Shown here one piece after another: positions 35,869 to 45,688 of a stretch of 64,000 nt of DNA. A model generated the notes under the pieces. The model was not told where the DNA came from, did no database searches, and worked only from the letters and a program-made list of their open reading frames with translations. The position numbers and the translations under genes are program-made. Source of the DNA: Risungbinella massiliensis (GTDB lineage: Bacteria; Bacillota; Bacilli; Thermoactinomycetales; Thermoactinomycetaceae); the NCBI RefSeq assembly GCF_000942395.1, contig NZ_LN812102.1:1991516-2055515 (forward strand), given 5' to 3'. The first letter of the stretch is position 1, and each line of letters begins with the position of its first letter.

Positions 35869-37101
35869 ATGAGTTTGTACGATCAGCCGGAGTTTTATGA
35901 AGAGAAAAAAGAAGTACAACCACCTTCTCCGCCATCTGAGCCACCAGAACCGTCCAAACCAAAGCGGAAAAAACCCCGCTGGCTTGTGCCAATGGTCTCG
36001 GCTATCATAGGTGGTATTGTGGCACTTCTGATCTCTCCTTTATTAACACAATCCGGTATCATTCCAGCGCCTAAAAGTCCTGTAGGTACCAGTGAAATCC
36101 AAGGTCCCTACCAAACTACCAGTGTGAAAGTGAACTCCGAAATTACCGAAGCAGTGGATAAGGTGCGCTCTGCTGTGGTAGGAATTGAGAATATTGGATT
36201 CTCTAGTGGAGATAACAACTCCGAAGATGCAAAACAAGGAACTGGATCCGGTATTATTTTCCAGAAAAAGGATGGAAAGGCTCATGTTGTTACCAACTAC
36301 CATGTAATTGAAGGTGCCAAGGAAGTTAGAGTCACCCTCCCTCTGGATAACCAGCCAAAAACAGTTCCTGCTAAAGTCCTTGGCTCCGATCCCATTACAG
36401 ATTTAGCAGTATTGGAAATTGGAGCAGAAGACGTCAAAGTGGTAGCACAATTCGGGAACTCCGATACACTACGCCCAGGGGAACCAGCGATCGCCATCGG
36501 AAACCCACTAGGACCTCAATTTTCTCAATCGGTAACTGTTGGTGTCATTAGTTCCACACGTAGAACGATTAAAATCACAGAACGGTTAGACACAGATGTA
36601 ATTCAGACCGATGCTGCAATCAATCCAGGGAATAGCGGTGGCGCACTAGTAAATTCTAGTGGTCAAGTAATTGGGATCAACAGTCTCAAGATCGCTCAAT
36701 CAGGTGTGGAAGGATTAGGATTCGCCATCCCATCCAATGATGCCCTTCCTATTATCCAAGCATTGATCCAACATGGTCGTGTACCAAGGCCATACCTTGG
36801 TGTTACCTTGGTAGATCTCGAAAAGCTGCCTACTTCCATCTGGCAGGACTTGCAAGTACCTGCTAACATCAAAAGTGGAGTGGTCATTGACGAAGTTGAT
36901 TTTAATACCCCTGCTCGAACAGCCGGTCTACGGGAGAAAGATATTATCGTGGCACTAGATAACCAACCAGTGGCTTCTAGTTCCGATATCCGACGCTTTC
37001 TTTACAAAAATAAAGCTGTTAACTCAACAGTCAATGTTACCTTCTATCGGAATGGATCCAAACAGACTGTAGCTGTTCAATTATCTGATACACCTCAGTA
37101 G
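35869..37101 (+). CDS. HtrA/DegP-type membrane serine protease (YyxA-like)
   Basis: About 410 residues. A Pro-rich cytoplasmic tail, one membrane helix (LVPMVSAIIGGIVALLI), then a trypsin-like domain with the triad His (TNYHVIEGA), Asp (ITDLAVLEI) and Ser (NPGNSGGAL), followed by a single PDZ domain. Family members degrade misfolded envelope proteins. YyxA is the walJ neighbour in Bacillus subtilis, matching this position. Start at 35869 with AAAGGGG upstream; an alternative ATG at 35842 adds nine residues. Confidence 0.92.
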   Translation: MSLYDQPEFYEEKKEVQPPSPPSEPPEPSKPKRKKPRWLVPMVSAIIGGIVALLISPLLTQSGIIPAPKSPVGTSEIQGPYQTTSVKVNSEITEAVDKVRSAVVGIENIGFSSGDNNSEDAKQGTGSGIIFQKKDGKAHVVTNYHVIEGAKEVRVTLPLDNQPKTVPAKVLGSDPITDLAVLEIGAEDVKVVAQFGNSDTLRPGEPAIAIGNPLGPQFSQSVTVGVISSTRRTIKITERLDTDVIQTDAAINPGNSGGALVNSSGQVIGINSLKIAQSGVEGLGFAIPSNDALPIIQALIQHGRVPRPYLGVTLVDLEKLPTSIWQDLQVPANIKSGVVIDEVDFNTPARTAGLREKDIIVALDNQPVASSSDIRRFLYKNKAVNSTVNVTFYRNGSKQTVAVQLSDTPQ

Positions 37102-37119
37102 AATCAATGGTATCTACTC

Positions 37120-37168
37120 AAGAAAAGGAGCCCTTTCCTAAAGGTTACATTTAGGAAAAGGCTCTTTT
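37120..37168 (+). terminator. Terminator after the HtrA gene
   Basis: GAGCC CTTTCCTAAA and TTTAGGAAAAGGCTC form a long stem ending in TTTT. Strong in both directions because of A-runs on the 5' side. Confidence 0.75.
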
Positions 37169-37203
37169 CTACCTTAATTGGAAATCATTTCATGTGATTA
37201 GCC

Positions 37204-37221
37204 TGTGGATAATGTGGATAA
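37204..37221 (-). promoter_or_regulatory. Two head-to-tail perfect DnaA boxes
   Basis: TGTGGATAA occurs twice without a gap (37204-37212 and 37213-37221); each is the reverse complement of the DnaA consensus TTATCCACA. They lie 26 bases upstream of the CxxH/CxxC protein start. Confidence 0.7.
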
Positions 37222-37246
37222 CTTTTTTGAAAAGGAGAAAAATCTG

Positions 37247-37429
37247 ATGAATGCTGCTTGTGCAGAACATATCGATTATTTGATGGATGACTTAGTAGAG
37301 GAAACGATGACCGCTCCCTCTTTAGAATTAATCCCTGACGAAGAACGAGGGAAAACAAAATGTAACTGGTGTAACCAACCAGCTGAGTATTACTTTGTGT
37401 TTGAGTATGGTTTAAACGAAGGGGAGTAA
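37247..37429 (+). CDS. CxxH/CxxC zinc-binding-type small protein (YyzF-like)
   Basis: 60 residues. Two metal-type pairs are visible: CAEH near the N-terminus and CNWC near the C-terminus, with FVFEYGLNEGE at the end. This matches the CxxH/CxxC family found next to rlmH in Bacillales; its function is unknown. The ATG at 37247 follows AAAGGAG. It is two bases from rlmH, so it is probably co-transcribed. Two DnaA boxes sit just upstream. Confidence 0.75.
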   Translation: MNAACAEHIDYLMDDLVEETMTAPSLELIPDEERGKTKCNWCNQPAEYYFVFEYGLNEGE

Positions 37430-37431
37430 CC

Positions 37432-37911
37432 ATGAAGATTCAGTTCGTTACCGTAGGTAAATTGAAAGAAAAGTATTGGAAACAGGCCTGCGAAGAATAT
37501 CGAAAGCGTCTTGGTGCTTATATTAAATTGGACGAGCTAGAGTTAGCAGAAGAAAAAGCATCTGAGCCAGTACATCCAAGTGAGGTAAAGATGATCCTAC
37601 AGAAAGAAGGCTCCCGAATTCTTCAAGCGATTCCAACAGATGCTTACTGTATTGTCCTAGCAGTAAAAGGGAAGTCCCTTACTTCGGAAGATTTAGCAGA
37701 GCACTTGGAAGAGCTAGCTCTTCGAGGAAAGTCTAAAATCTCCTTTGTAATTGGTGGATCATATGGATTGTCCCCAGAAGTATACCAACGGGCGGATTTT
37801 TCCCTTTCTTTCTCTAGCTTTACTTTTCCTCACCAAATGATGAGAGTAATCTTGTATGAACAAGTATACCGAGCTTGTAAAATTCAACGAGGGGAAGCCT
37901 ATCATAAGTAA
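37432..37911 (+). CDS. rlmH: 23S rRNA pseudouridine1915 N3-methyltransferase RlmH
   Basis: 159 residues, standard length. SPOUT-fold methyltransferase that modifies helix 69 of 23S rRNA. Typical segments: MKIQFVTVGKLKEKYW at the start, the SAM-site loop FVIGGSYGLSPEV and the C-terminal HQMMRVILYEQVYRA...GEAYHK. End of the walR-to-rlmH gene block. Confidence 0.97.
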   Translation: MKIQFVTVGKLKEKYWKQACEEYRKRLGAYIKLDELELAEEKASEPVHPSEVKMILQKEGSRILQAIPTDAYCIVLAVKGKSLTSEDLAEHLEELALRGKSKISFVIGGSYGLSPEVYQRADFSLSFSSFTFPHQMMRVILYEQVYRACKIQRGEAYHK

Positions 37912-37961
37912 TATAAAGAGGGAGATGGCTATGTTAACAATATATCTATCTCCATCATTCT

Positions 37962-38322
37962 GTGGTGAAAAAGCAGAACTTCGTGCCATATAAGATTGGA
38001 TATGGGAAGACTTGTTTTATTCCAAAAGCGACATTATATCAAGTTAACGATATGATGGGGAATATCTAAGTAATCACATTTGAAAATAATAAAGTAACCC
38101 ACCAGATGAAGAACAGCTTAATGGAAGACTATTTTGAAATACTTCAAGTAAGAAAGATTTAGTAATAAACAATAAGATTGTTATCAACAAAGGGAAAGAA
38201 TTTTATCCAATGGAAGACATGAGTATCTCAAATTTTGGAATATGTACGACTCATTGACTTATGATAAAATCCGTAGATTACGAGATGATGAATTTATCGG
38301 GCACTTTAGGGATGAACGGTAA
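37962..38322 (+). pseudogene. Degraded unknown gene between rlmH and purA
   Basis: Three plus-strand frames carry coherent pieces in order: KKQNFVPYKIGYGKTCFIPK, then ITFENNKVTHQMKNSLMEDY, then NNKIVINKGKEFYPMEDMS and finally MYDSLTYDKIRRLRDDEFIG to a TAA at 38320-38322. In-frame stops and at least one frameshift separate them. No family is recognised, so this is only a reading of residual coding pattern. The rest of 37912-38375 holds nothing else recognisable. Confidence 0.4.
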
Positions 38323-38375
38323 TTTATTCATTAAATAAGTGAAATGGACTACTATACCTTTATTTTAATAGACAA

Positions 38376-38419
38376 AAAACCACCTCTTGAATAATGATTC
38401 CTAATCCAGAGGTGGTTTT
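38376..38419 (-). terminator. Terminator after purA
   Basis: AAAACCACCTCT and AGAGGTGGTTTT pair, with T-runs on both strands. It lies just beyond the purA stop and may also end the plus-strand remnant. Confidence 0.75.
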
Positions 38420-38434
38420 GCTTATTTTACAATC

Positions 38435-39721
38435 TTACACATAAACAGGACGAACTTGGATCGTTTGATCTCTATCAGGTCCAACAGAGAAGATAGCAAG
38501 CGGAATTCCTGTTAGTTGGGTGATCCGTTCAATGTAGTGTTGTGTGGATAGTGGTAGATCTTCTAGACTACGTGCTTTGGTGATATCCTCGCTCCAACCT
38601 GGTAGTTCTTCATAGACTGGTTCACATTGTCCAACCAGATCCAGATCAGATGGGTAGTTATCAATAATCTTCCCATTGCAACGATATGCTGTACAGATCT
38701 TCACTGTCTCAAGTCCAGTCAAAACATCTAATGAGTTGAGGGAAAGTCCTGTAATTCCACTAACTCGGCGAGCATGACGAACTACGACACTATCAAACCA
38801 TCCTACACGTCTTGGTCGGCCTGTGGTAGTGCCATACTCTCTTCCAACTTCCCGAATTTGATTTCCAATTTCATCATGAAGTTCCGTTGGGAAAGGGCCA
38901 TCTCCAACACGAGTGGTATAAGCTTTGGCAACCCCAACTACTTGATGGATCTTGGTAGGACCTACACCTGAACCGATACAAACTCCACCAGCCACTGGGT
39001 TAGAAGAAGTTACAAACGGGTAAGTTCCTTGGTCAATATCAAGCATAACCCCTTGTGCTCCTTCAAAAAGGACACGTTTTCCCTCATCTACTGCATCATT
39101 TAACACAACAGAAGTATCCATGATATATGGACGGATGCGCTCAGCAGACTGAAGATAGCTGTTGTAAATTTCCTCAAACTCAAATCCATCCAGTTGATAG
39201 ATCTTTTCCAGAATCCGATTCTTTTCTTCTAAGTTCCGCTTTAACTTTTCTGCGAATCGCTTTGGATTTAATAGATCTCCTACACGAATACCGACCCTTG
39301 CTGCTTTGTCCATATAGGCAGGACCAATTCCTTTACCGGTCGTACCGATCTTGCTGGTTCCTTTACTCAATTCTTCTGCTTGGTCTAAACGTAAATGATA
39401 CGGCATAATCAGATGTGCTCGATCCGAAATCCGTAAGTTATCTAATTTCACACCATGACCTACTAAATAATCGAGCTCCTCAATTAGCGCAGATGGATTG
39501 ATCACCATTCCGTTTCCAAGGACACATATTTTATCTTGGTAGAAGATACCAGAAGGAATCATATGGAGCTTATAACGAGTTCCACCGAATACGATGGTAT
39601 GGCCTGCATTATTCCCTCCTTGATAACGAGCTACTACTTCAGCACTTTCTGCTAAGTAATCCGTTATTTTTCCTTTTCCTTCATCGCCCCATTGTGTTCC
39701 GACCACTACTACTGTTGACAT
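38435..39721 (-). CDS. purA: Adenylosuccinate synthetase
   Basis: 428 residues. GTP-dependent conversion of IMP and aspartate to adenylosuccinate. Motifs: [17 protein letters not shown] (P-loop), [27 protein letters not shown] and [17 protein letters not shown] at 39721 with GGAGG upstream. Length normal. Confidence 0.98.
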   Translation of the reverse strand: MSTVVVVGTQWGDEGKGKITDYLAESAEVVARYQGGNNAGHTIVFGGTRYKLHMIPSGIFYQDKICVLGNGMVINPSALIEELDYLVGHGVKLDNLRISDRAHLIMPYHLRLDQAEELSKGTSKIGTTGKGIGPAYMDKAARVGIRVGDLLNPKRFAEKLKRNLEEKNRILEKIYQLDGFEFEEIYNSYLQSAERIRPYIMDTSVVLNDAVDEGKRVLFEGAQGVMLDIDQGTYPFVTSSNPVAGGVCIGSGVGPTKIHQVVGVAKAYTTRVGDGPFPTELHDEIGNQIREVGREYGTTTGRPRRVGWFDSVVVRHARRVSGITGLSLNSLDVLTGLETVKICTAYRCNGKIIDNYPSDLDLVGQCEPVYEELPGWSEDITKARSLEDLPLSTQHYIERITQLTGIPLAIFSVGPDRDQTIQVRPVYV

Positions 39722-39776
39722 GGGCTACCTCCTAAACGTTGCCTCTATTTTCACGTACCATTAAAATTACAGTGTC

Positions 39777-39818
39777 ATTTTAGCAATTAAAGCCACTTTC
39801 CGTCAATGTTTCCCGAAC
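39777..39818 (-). promoter_or_regulatory. purA promoter, with a PurBox-like core
   Basis: On the minus strand TTGACG (39801-39806), 18 bases and TAAAAT (39777-39782, preceded by TGC) form a sigma-A promoter. CCGAAC (39813-39818, plus strand) is the core of PurR PurBoxes, but the flanks match poorly, so PurR control is only suggested. Confidence 0.55.
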
Positions 39819-39841
39819 GTTTCTGTAAGTGCTACAAAAGT

Positions 39842-41182
39842 TTATTCGGCTTGCTGCCTAATTTCGAGACTGAGAAACTTATTATAGTTTTTTAAGAATA
39901 ACAACTCCACTTTTCCTACAGGACCATTCCGCTGTTTCCCAATAATCAATTCGGCAATATTTTTCTTCTCCGAGTCTTCATTGTAGTAATCATCGCGATA
40001 GAGAAAAGCTACGATGTCAGCATCCTGCTCAATCGAACCAGATTCTCTCAAATCGGAGAGCATCGGTCGTTTATCTTGACGCTGCTCTACTGCACGGGAT
40101 AGCTGTGACAATGCAATTACTGGGCACTCTAACTCCCGAGCCATTAGTTTTAGCGATCGGGATATTTCGGATATTTCCTGTTGTCTACTATCTCCTGAGT
40201 GACCATTAATTAACTGTAGATAATCGATCATTACAAGCCCTAGTCCACGTTCCGCTTTTAATCTGCGCAACTTTGCACGGATATCGTGTACTGTTACTCC
40301 AGGAGTGTCATCAATATAAATGGGAGCCTCCGATAAGCTACTAATTGCCATCGTTAGTTTTTCCCAATCTTCTTCATTTAAGTTACCAGTACGAAAAGCT
40401 TGCGCATCTATATTCCCTTCTGCTGCAATCATCCTCATTACCATCTGGGAAGCAGACATCTCCAAGTTGAAAATCGCAACAGTCTCTCTCGTTCGAAGAG
40501 CAACATTCTGCGCTAAATTTAGTGCAAAAGCGGTTTTTCCCATAGCGGGGCGAGCTGCCAATATAATCAGATCTGATTTATTCAACCCAGAAGTCATCCG
40601 ATCTAAATCGACGAACCCAGTAGGAATCCCTCTTAAACCTGATTTATTATAATGGAGTGCTTCAATTTGTTCAAAGGACTCCATCAGTACATCTTGAATA
40701 GGAGCGAACCCTCCACGTGTTCCTTTTTGAGATATTGCTAGTATCTTCCGTTCCGCCTCATCTACTACATCTCGAACGTTTTCACCACTTTGATAACCGC
40801 TTTGTGCAATCTCCGTTGCAGTAAAAATCAATTTTCTTGCCAGTGACTTTTGCTCTACAATTTTCGCATAATATTCCACGTTTGCTGCCGTAGGTACTGC
40901 TCCAGAGAGCTCTGTTAGATAGGCAATACCACCGATCTCTTCTATTAGCTGCTGATCTTGTAGTTCCGAGGTAAGTGTTACTAAGTCAACCGGTTCCCCC
41001 TTTTCCACAAGACCATTCATGACTCGATAAAGTTTTTGATGTGCTTGTCGATAAAAATCTTCTGCACGAATAATCTCGTTTACCGAGACTACTACATCTG
41101 GTTGCAATAAGATGGCTCCTAGCACAGCTTGCTCTGCATCTATATTATGTGGTGGTAAACGGTCTGATATTACCTCGCTCAT
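39842..41182 (-). CDS. dnaB: Replicative DNA helicase (DnaB family)
   Basis: 446 residues. DnaB N-terminal domain (PPHNIDAEQAVLGAILL), then the RecA-like core with Walker A ARPAMGKTAFAL and later SQLSRAVEQRQDKRPMLSDL. It unwinds DNA at the fork. Named dnaC in Bacillus subtilis. Start at 41182 with GGAGGTGA; a longer frame to 41200 begins in the terminator of rplI. No intein is present. Confidence 0.97.
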   Translation of the reverse strand: MSEVISDRLPPHNIDAEQAVLGAILLQPDVVVSVNEIIRAEDFYRQAHQKLYRVMNGLVEKGEPVDLVTLTSELQDQQLIEEIGGIAYLTELSGAVPTAANVEYYAKIVEQKSLARKLIFTATEIAQSGYQSGENVRDVVDEAERKILAISQKGTRGGFAPIQDVLMESFEQIEALHYNKSGLRGIPTGFVDLDRMTSGLNKSDLIILAARPAMGKTAFALNLAQNVALRTRETVAIFNLEMSASQMVMRMIAAEGNIDAQAFRTGNLNEEDWEKLTMAISSLSEAPIYIDDTPGVTVHDIRAKLRRLKAERGLGLVMIDYLQLINGHSGDSRQQEISEISRSLKLMARELECPVIALSQLSRAVEQRQDKRPMLSDLRESGSIEQDADIVAFLYRDDYYNEDSEKKNIAELIIGKQRNGPVGKVELLFLKNYNKFLSLEIRQQAE

Positions 41183-41198
41183 AGCTTCACCTCCATGC

Positions 41199-41231
41199 AA
41201 AAAACCCCACTAACAGCTGACTGTGGGGCTT
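41199..41231 (-). terminator. Terminator between rplI and dnaB
   Basis: GCCCCAC and GTGGGG pair on the minus strand, followed by TTTTTTGC, ending just before the dnaB ribosome site. Readthrough would link rplI and dnaB. Confidence 0.75.
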
Positions 41232-41459
41232 AGCCATTGATCAGAAAAATGTTGCATTATAATAGTTAGATCTTAAACCCACTGCCGATTTGGTCTAACA
41301 AGATTTTACGACAGATAACTTTACTACTTATGGCTACTCGTATCCTTTTCTCAAAGTCGCAATCATCCAGTGGTGCTTGAGTTTATGCAACAACATCGCT
41401 CCAAAAAAATCGTGAATAATCGCCTTTACCATACCATCTATTGTCGCTTAGATTCGTAT
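41232..41459. other. Intergenic region between rplI and the dnaB terminator
   Basis: No intact gene. The minus strand has TATAAT in ACTATTATAATGC (about 41250-41270) but no good -35. A short minus-strand reading (LDDCDFEKRIRVAISSKV, CRKILLDQIGSGFKI) looks protein-like and may be a gene fragment; I could not identify it. Confidence 0.3.
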
Positions 41460-41909
41460 CTATTTTTGTTCTACCACTTGTACCTGTAACGTTGCCGTTA
41501 CTTTTGGATGTAGCTTTACTGGAATCTGAGTAAATCCTAATGTTCTTATAGGCTCTGCGAGAACTAGTTTCTTTTTCTCCACCTTCACTTGGTGTTGTTT
41601 TTTCAGCTCTTCTGCTACCTGTTTAGAAGAAACCGCACCGAATAAACGACCACCATCACCCGACTTTGCTGAGATAACTACCTTTAGACCTTCTAATTTC
41701 TTCGCTAACTCTTTTGCGGACTCTACTTCAGCCTCTTTTTTTCGTTCATCACGCTCTTTTTGGTCCTTCAACGTATTCAGATTACCATCCGATGCAGGAA
41801 GAGCTAGCTTTCTTTTCAAGAGAAAATTTTGAGCATAACCCTCTGCTACCTCTTTGATCTCCCCTTTTTTCCCAGTTCCTTTCACATCTTGCAATAAAAT
41901 CACTTTCAT
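41460..41909 (-). CDS. rplI: 50S ribosomal protein L9
   Basis: 149 residues. The N-terminal domain ([34 protein letters not shown]) and C-terminal domain are joined by a long charged helix. Its ATG overlaps the gdpP stop (ATGA), so the two are coupled, as in other Bacillales. Confidence 0.98.
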   Translation of the reverse strand: MKVILLQDVKGTGKKGEIKEVAEGYAQNFLLKRKLALPASDGNLNTLKDQKERDERKKEAEVESAKELAKKLEGLKVVISAKSGDGGRLFGAVSSKQVAEELKKQHQVKVEKKKLVLAEPIRTLGFTQIPVKLHPKVTATLQVQVVEQK

Positions 41910-43873
41910 AGGTCTACCCCTCCACTTTTCTGTGTCTCGTGTAACAGGTTGACTAACTTTTCTTTGGCCTCTTCTAGACCACCCTGTATCTGTGCTGCTG
42001 CATTTGTGAGGTGACCCCCACCTTGGAATTCTTCCATTAATACTTGTACATTTAATTTTCCATCTGATCTTGCACTTATTGACACTAGACCATCTGCCCT
42101 TTTTCCAATAACAAAAGAAGCTACAATATCCTTCATATGAAGAAGAGTATCGGCCGCTTGAGCAATTTGCAGTTGGTCATAGATTTCATTATCTTTGCCT
42201 ATCGCAACAGCAAATTTTTTGTTTAGAAGCTCTGTATTGCGGATCAGTTCTGCTCTTTTTAAGAAGTGCTCTAGATCCTCTTTTAAAAGTGCGCGTACCA
42301 TCATCAGATCAGCCCCTTGTTGTCGTAAATAGGAGGCTGCCTCGAAAGTTCGAGATCCTGCACGTACAGTAAAGTTTTGAGTATCTACCACAATACCTGT
42401 AAGTAGTGCAGTTGCTTCTAATGAGTCCATCGCAAAAGATTTATTCTGATATTGAATCAATTCAGTGACTAACTCACATGTAGAGGAAGAATACGGTTCT
42501 ACATAAGTAATTACCGCATGATCTACAAAATCTTCTCCGCGTCGATGATGATCGATTACGACAATCTTCATTTCCCCTTCTAGTAACTTCGGATCTATTA
42601 CTAAGGAAGGTTTGTGCGTATCTACGATAACTAAAAGCGTATCGGAGTCATTCAACCACTCATACGCATCTAATGGAGAGATAATTCGCTTTCGATAAAA
42701 CTCATTTTCACGAATACTTACCATTAATCGATCAATCGAGCTGTTCTCTTCATCCAAAATCAAAAATGACTCTTTTTCATGAATTCTAGCCAATTTCATG
42801 ACACCAATTGCTGAACCGATCGCATCCATGTCTGGATTCTTGTGTCCCATTACTAATACTCTCGAACAACTATGGATCAGCTTACTCATCGATTGAGAGA
42901 TTGCCCGCGCTTTTACTCGAGTTCGTTTTTCTACGGCATTTGTTTTCCCACCATAGAACCTTATCTTATCTCCCTCTTGTACCGCCGCCTGATCTCCTCC
43001 TCTTGCTAAGGCAATGTCTAAAGTAGACTGTGCGTATTGTAAACGATCAGCCATGTTCCCCCCAACACTGGAGCAACCTAAGCTAAGGGTGACAGGGATT
43101 TTGTTTTGCTGTGTTACCTCCCGCACAATATCCAAAATATCAAATTTGTGCTTTATAACTTCTTCAATCACTTTATACTGGGTGATAAACAGCATTTTGT
43201 CCGTTTCCAAACGCTTTAGAGCTATTTTATAATGACTTGCCCATGTAGAAATCGCATTGGTTACGTTATTCATCAAAACGGTCTCTTCTTGATCGGTAAG
43301 CCCCAACACTGCTTCTTCTAAGTTATCAATATGAATATAACCAACCACTACTTCATTATTTCGTTGTGCTTTTCGAAGTCCTACTTCTTCACTTACATCT
43401 TGGAGGAAGAAAAACTTCATTTTTCTATGATGATAAAGGCGATAAGTACACTCTCTATTAGTGAGAGTGGTCTCTTCCACCTGATTCATCCAGTCATTCG
43501 AAAGATCTGGCAATAGGTCTGTTACCTTCTCGCCGATGAGAGAACTTTCTTCAAAAACTCTTGATACAAACGGATTGTGCCATTGTATCTTACCAGCATA
43601 ATCATACATGAAAACACCAAAAGGCATCTCATCCAATGTAGATTGACTAACGTAGTTTAACGACTGTGTTAAATTAAGCACTCGATGTGTATAGTCTTGG
43701 TCTAACCTCTTCTTCATCAAACGCGGAATGAACACGGTAATGAGTAGAGTGAATATACCTAGCAATCCAAACCAGAGACCTATACGAAATAAGACAATGG
43801 ATAGGATCGCTATAAAAACGATTGGTACCCATTGCCACAGTCGATATGAATTTTTTTGATTCCAACTAGACAT
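41906..43873 (-). CDS. gdpP: Cyclic-di-AMP phosphodiesterase GdpP (YybT)
   Basis: 655 residues. Two N-terminal membrane helices, a PAS-like domain, a degenerate GGDEF domain and a DHH/DHHA1 phosphodiesterase: [15 protein letters not shown] and [12 protein letters not shown] supply the metal ligands, and [12 protein letters not shown] the DHHA1 part. It degrades c-di-AMP. The start at 43873 has GAGGAG nine bases upstream; a frame to 43912 is ignored. Confidence 0.95.
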   Translation of the reverse strand: MSSWNQKNSYRLWQWVPIVFIAILSIVLFRIGLWFGLLGIFTLLITVFIPRLMKKRLDQDYTHRVLNLTQSLNYVSQSTLDEMPFGVFMYDYAGKIQWHNPFVSRVFEESSLIGEKVTDLLPDLSNDWMNQVEETTLTNRECTYRLYHHRKMKFFFLQDVSEEVGLRKAQRNNEVVVGYIHIDNLEEAVLGLTDQEETVLMNNVTNAISTWASHYKIALKRLETDKMLFITQYKVIEEVIKHKFDILDIVREVTQQNKIPVTLSLGCSSVGGNMADRLQYAQSTLDIALARGGDQAAVQEGDKIRFYGGKTNAVEKRTRVKARAISQSMSKLIHSCSRVLVMGHKNPDMDAIGSAIGVMKLARIHEKESFLILDEENSSIDRLMVSIRENEFYRKRIISPLDAYEWLNDSDTLLVIVDTHKPSLVIDPKLLEGEMKIVVIDHHRRGEDFVDHAVITYVEPYSSSTCELVTELIQYQNKSFAMDSLEATALLTGIVVDTQNFTVRAGSRTFEAASYLRQQGADLMMVRALLKEDLEHFLKRAELIRNTELLNKKFAVAIGKDNEIYDQLQIAQAADTLLHMKDIVASFVIGKRADGLVSISARSDGKLNVQVLMEEFQGGGHLTNAAAQIQGGLEEAKEKLVNLLHETQKSGGVDL

Positions 43874-44007
43874 TTTGTGTAACTCCTCGGACAATATCCC
43901 CTGATTTTCCAAATGCTCTTTCCAATTTATTTTACCCTAGTTATAAAAATCAGCAACTCTTTTGGGTTAGCTAATTTTACCTGTGTAGAGCTTGTCCGAG
44001 AACCATT

Positions 44008-44319
44008 TTAACGGTTTTTGATATATTCCTCTAACATCGACAGGTCTCTATACCATTCTTCTAACTGATGTCCATCCTCTTGATGCTCCACCAGTTTTTG
44101 GGTGACTTCTTGGTCTAACTCTCGATAGGTAAGCCCCATTCGTCTTCCTAGAACATAGATCGATACAACGAGACTAGACAAGCTATCTATAATCATCCGC
44201 TGATTGGCATGATGAAGTCCGCGAAATAAGTTAGATATCTGATCTAAGACCTCTGTTTTCAACCAGTCAATCACTTTTAAGTTTTTGGCAAAATGAACGC
44301 CATGTTCTGGACGATTCAT
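44008..44319 (-). CDS. MazG-like family protein
   Basis: 103 residues, all helical. The central helix NQRMIIDSLSSLVVSIYVLG and the later ELDQEVTQKLVEHQE have the acidic spacing of MazG-like proteins that are common between gdpP and rpsR in Bacillales. Nucleotide pyrophosphatase activity is not proven for this short branch. Monocistronic; 134 bases upstream lies the rpsR terminator. Confidence 0.65.
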   Translation of the reverse strand: MNRPEHGVHFAKNLKVIDWLKTEVLDQISNLFRGLHHANQRMIIDSLSSLVVSIYVLGRRMGLTYRELDQEVTQKLVEHQEDGHQLEEWYRDLSMLEEYIKNR

Positions 44320-44413
44320 AACGATGCACTCCTTCTAAAGGCAGTTCCGTATAGAAGTATCTTCCACAGATTCCTTCTAAATCCTGCCAATTATAGAAGG
44401 TTTTATATAAAAG

Positions 44414-44445
44414 AAAAACGCAGGGTGCTAAACCCCTGCGTTTTT
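44414..44445 (-). terminator. Terminator after rpsR
   Basis: AAAAACGCAGGG and CCCTGCGTTTTT pair closely. It ends the rpsF-ssb-rpsR operon. Confidence 0.85.
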
Positions 44446-44449
44446 CTGA

Positions 44450-44677
44450 TCAATCGTTGGTATAAGCCAACAATGCCATTTGACGAGCACGTTTAATTGC
44501 TCTAGTCAGCTGACGCTGATACTTGGAGCTTGTCCCTGTCACACGACGTGGAAGAATTTTTCCTCGTTCGCTGATGAACTTACGTAGCAAGTCTGTATCT
44601 TTGTAATCGATATACTCGATTTTGTTAGCCGTAAAGAAACAAACTTTACGACGTTTATGACCACGACGACGAGCCAT
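44450..44677 (-). CDS. rpsR: 30S ribosomal protein S18
   Basis: 75 residues: [39 protein letters not shown] and the conserved [20 protein letters not shown]. Third gene of rpsF-ssb-rpsR. ATG follows GGAGGG. Confidence 0.98.
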   Translation of the reverse strand: MARRRGHKRRKVCFFTANKIEYIDYKDTDLLRKFISERGKILPRRVTGTSSKYQRQLTRAIKRARQMALLAYTND

Positions 44678-44715
44678 TTTTATTCCCTCCTTTTATTTTC
44701 ATTGCCACTTTTGGA

Positions 44716-45225
44716 CTAGAAAGGAAGGTCATCATCTGAGAGATCAATCTGTCTGCCATCATCAGCAAACGGATCATCAGATTGTCGGTTACGCTGGTTG
44801 TTGTAACTTTGGTTATAACCTCCACCACTGGAGTTTCCATAACCTTGGTTGCCAAATCCTTGATTGTTATTGTAACCACTTTGGCTGCCAGCTTCTTGAC
44901 GAGCCGATTTCGGTTCTAAGAAACGGACATCTTCGGCTACAATTTCCGGGTTTCGAACAGTACGTCCTTCTTGGTTTTCATAGGAATTAATCTGCAAGCG
45001 ACCATCCACTCCAACCAATGCACCCTTCTTCAAGAAGTTAGCGCAGTTTTCAGCCAGCTTCTGCCAGGTGACAATCCGAATAAAATCCGTTTCACGTTCT
45101 CCCTTTTGATTGGTAAACTTGCGATCAACCGCAATCGAAAAGCTAGTCACTGCTACTCCATTCGGAGTATAGCGAAGCTCGGGATCATGGGTTAACCGCC
45201 CGATCAAGATGACCCGGTTTATCAC
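44716..45225 (-). CDS. ssb: Single-stranded DNA-binding protein
   Basis: 169 residues. An OB fold (MINRVILIGRLTHDPELRYTP; WQKLAENCANFLKKGALV) is followed by a Gly/Asn/Gln-rich disordered linker and the acidic tip DLSDDDLPF that recruits replication partners. Located between rpsF and rpsR as in most Bacillales. Confidence 0.98.
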   Translation of the reverse strand: MINRVILIGRLTHDPELRYTPNGVAVTSFSIAVDRKFTNQKGERETDFIRIVTWQKLAENCANFLKKGALVGVDGRLQINSYENQEGRTVRNPEIVAEDVRFLEPKSARQEAGSQSGYNNNQGFGNQGYGNSSGGGYNQSYNNQRNRQSDDPFADDGRQIDLSDDDLPF

Positions 45226-45260
45226 AAAGAACCCTCTCCCTCTCTAGGACTATCAAAAAT

Positions 45261-45563
45261 TTATTTCTCATCGATGTTAATCGTTAAATTACGAATTACA
45301 ATATCACTGATGTTAATAACGCGATCTAGCTCGTTTACCACAGTAGCGTTTCCGTTGAAAGTAACTACTGTATAGTAACCTTCACGGAAATTCTTCGCAT
45401 CATGGTTTACCAAATAAGCTAGACGACGCTTTCCGAGATCATTCGTCTCTAACAGCTCACCACCGTTGTCGGTGATAATTGCTTGCAAACGCTCACGAGT
45501 CGTTTTCAAAACTTCCTCTTCTACGTCTGGACGAACGATATACATCATTTCGTATTTAGACAT
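45261..45563 (-). CDS. rpsF: 30S ribosomal protein S6
   Basis: 100 residues: YEMMYIVRPDVEEEVLK, GGELLETNDLGKRRLAYLVN and ending in NLTINIDEK. First gene of the operon, with AGGAGGTG upstream and a likely S6:S18 autoregulatory leader ahead. Confidence 0.98.
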   Translation of the reverse strand: MSKYEMMYIVRPDVEEEVLKTTRERLQAIITDNGGELLETNDLGKRRLAYLVNHDAKNFREGYYTVVTFNGNATVVNELDRVINISDIVIRNLTINIDEK

Positions 45564-45581
45564 CTTCCTACACCTCCTTTT

Positions 45582-45626
45582 GGGCTGACGGCTCTTCCTG
45601 ATTCATATAATAGAAGAGCAAGGAGC
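45582..45626 (-). ncRNA. S6:S18 leader motif (ribosomal autoregulation)
   Basis: In the rpsF leader, GCTCTTC and GAAGAGC can pair, with CCG directly beside the stem (AGAGCCGTC). A hairpin with an adjoining CCG is the known S6:S18 binding element of bacterial rpsF leaders. The match is by eye only. Confidence 0.55.
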
Positions 45627-45648
45627 ATAAAAATACTCACGATAACTC

Positions 45649-45677
45649 ATTCTATCAGAGTGATCCTCGACAATCAA
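45649..45677 (-). promoter_or_regulatory. rpsF operon promoter
   Basis: TTGATT (45672-45677), 17 bases and TAGAAT (45649-45654) on the minus strand, leading into the S6:S18 leader. Confidence 0.6.
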
Positions 45678-45688
45678 GGAATTTCCTA

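Noticed and set aside
41240-41285. Third copy of the intergenic hairpin (TTGATCAGAA...TTAGATC)
   Set aside because: Only the left arm resembles the other copies; the loop is short and the right arm does not pair.
42808-43516. Several plus-strand frames over gdpP
   Set aside because: They are antisense to a complete DHH phosphodiesterase and lack ribosome sites.
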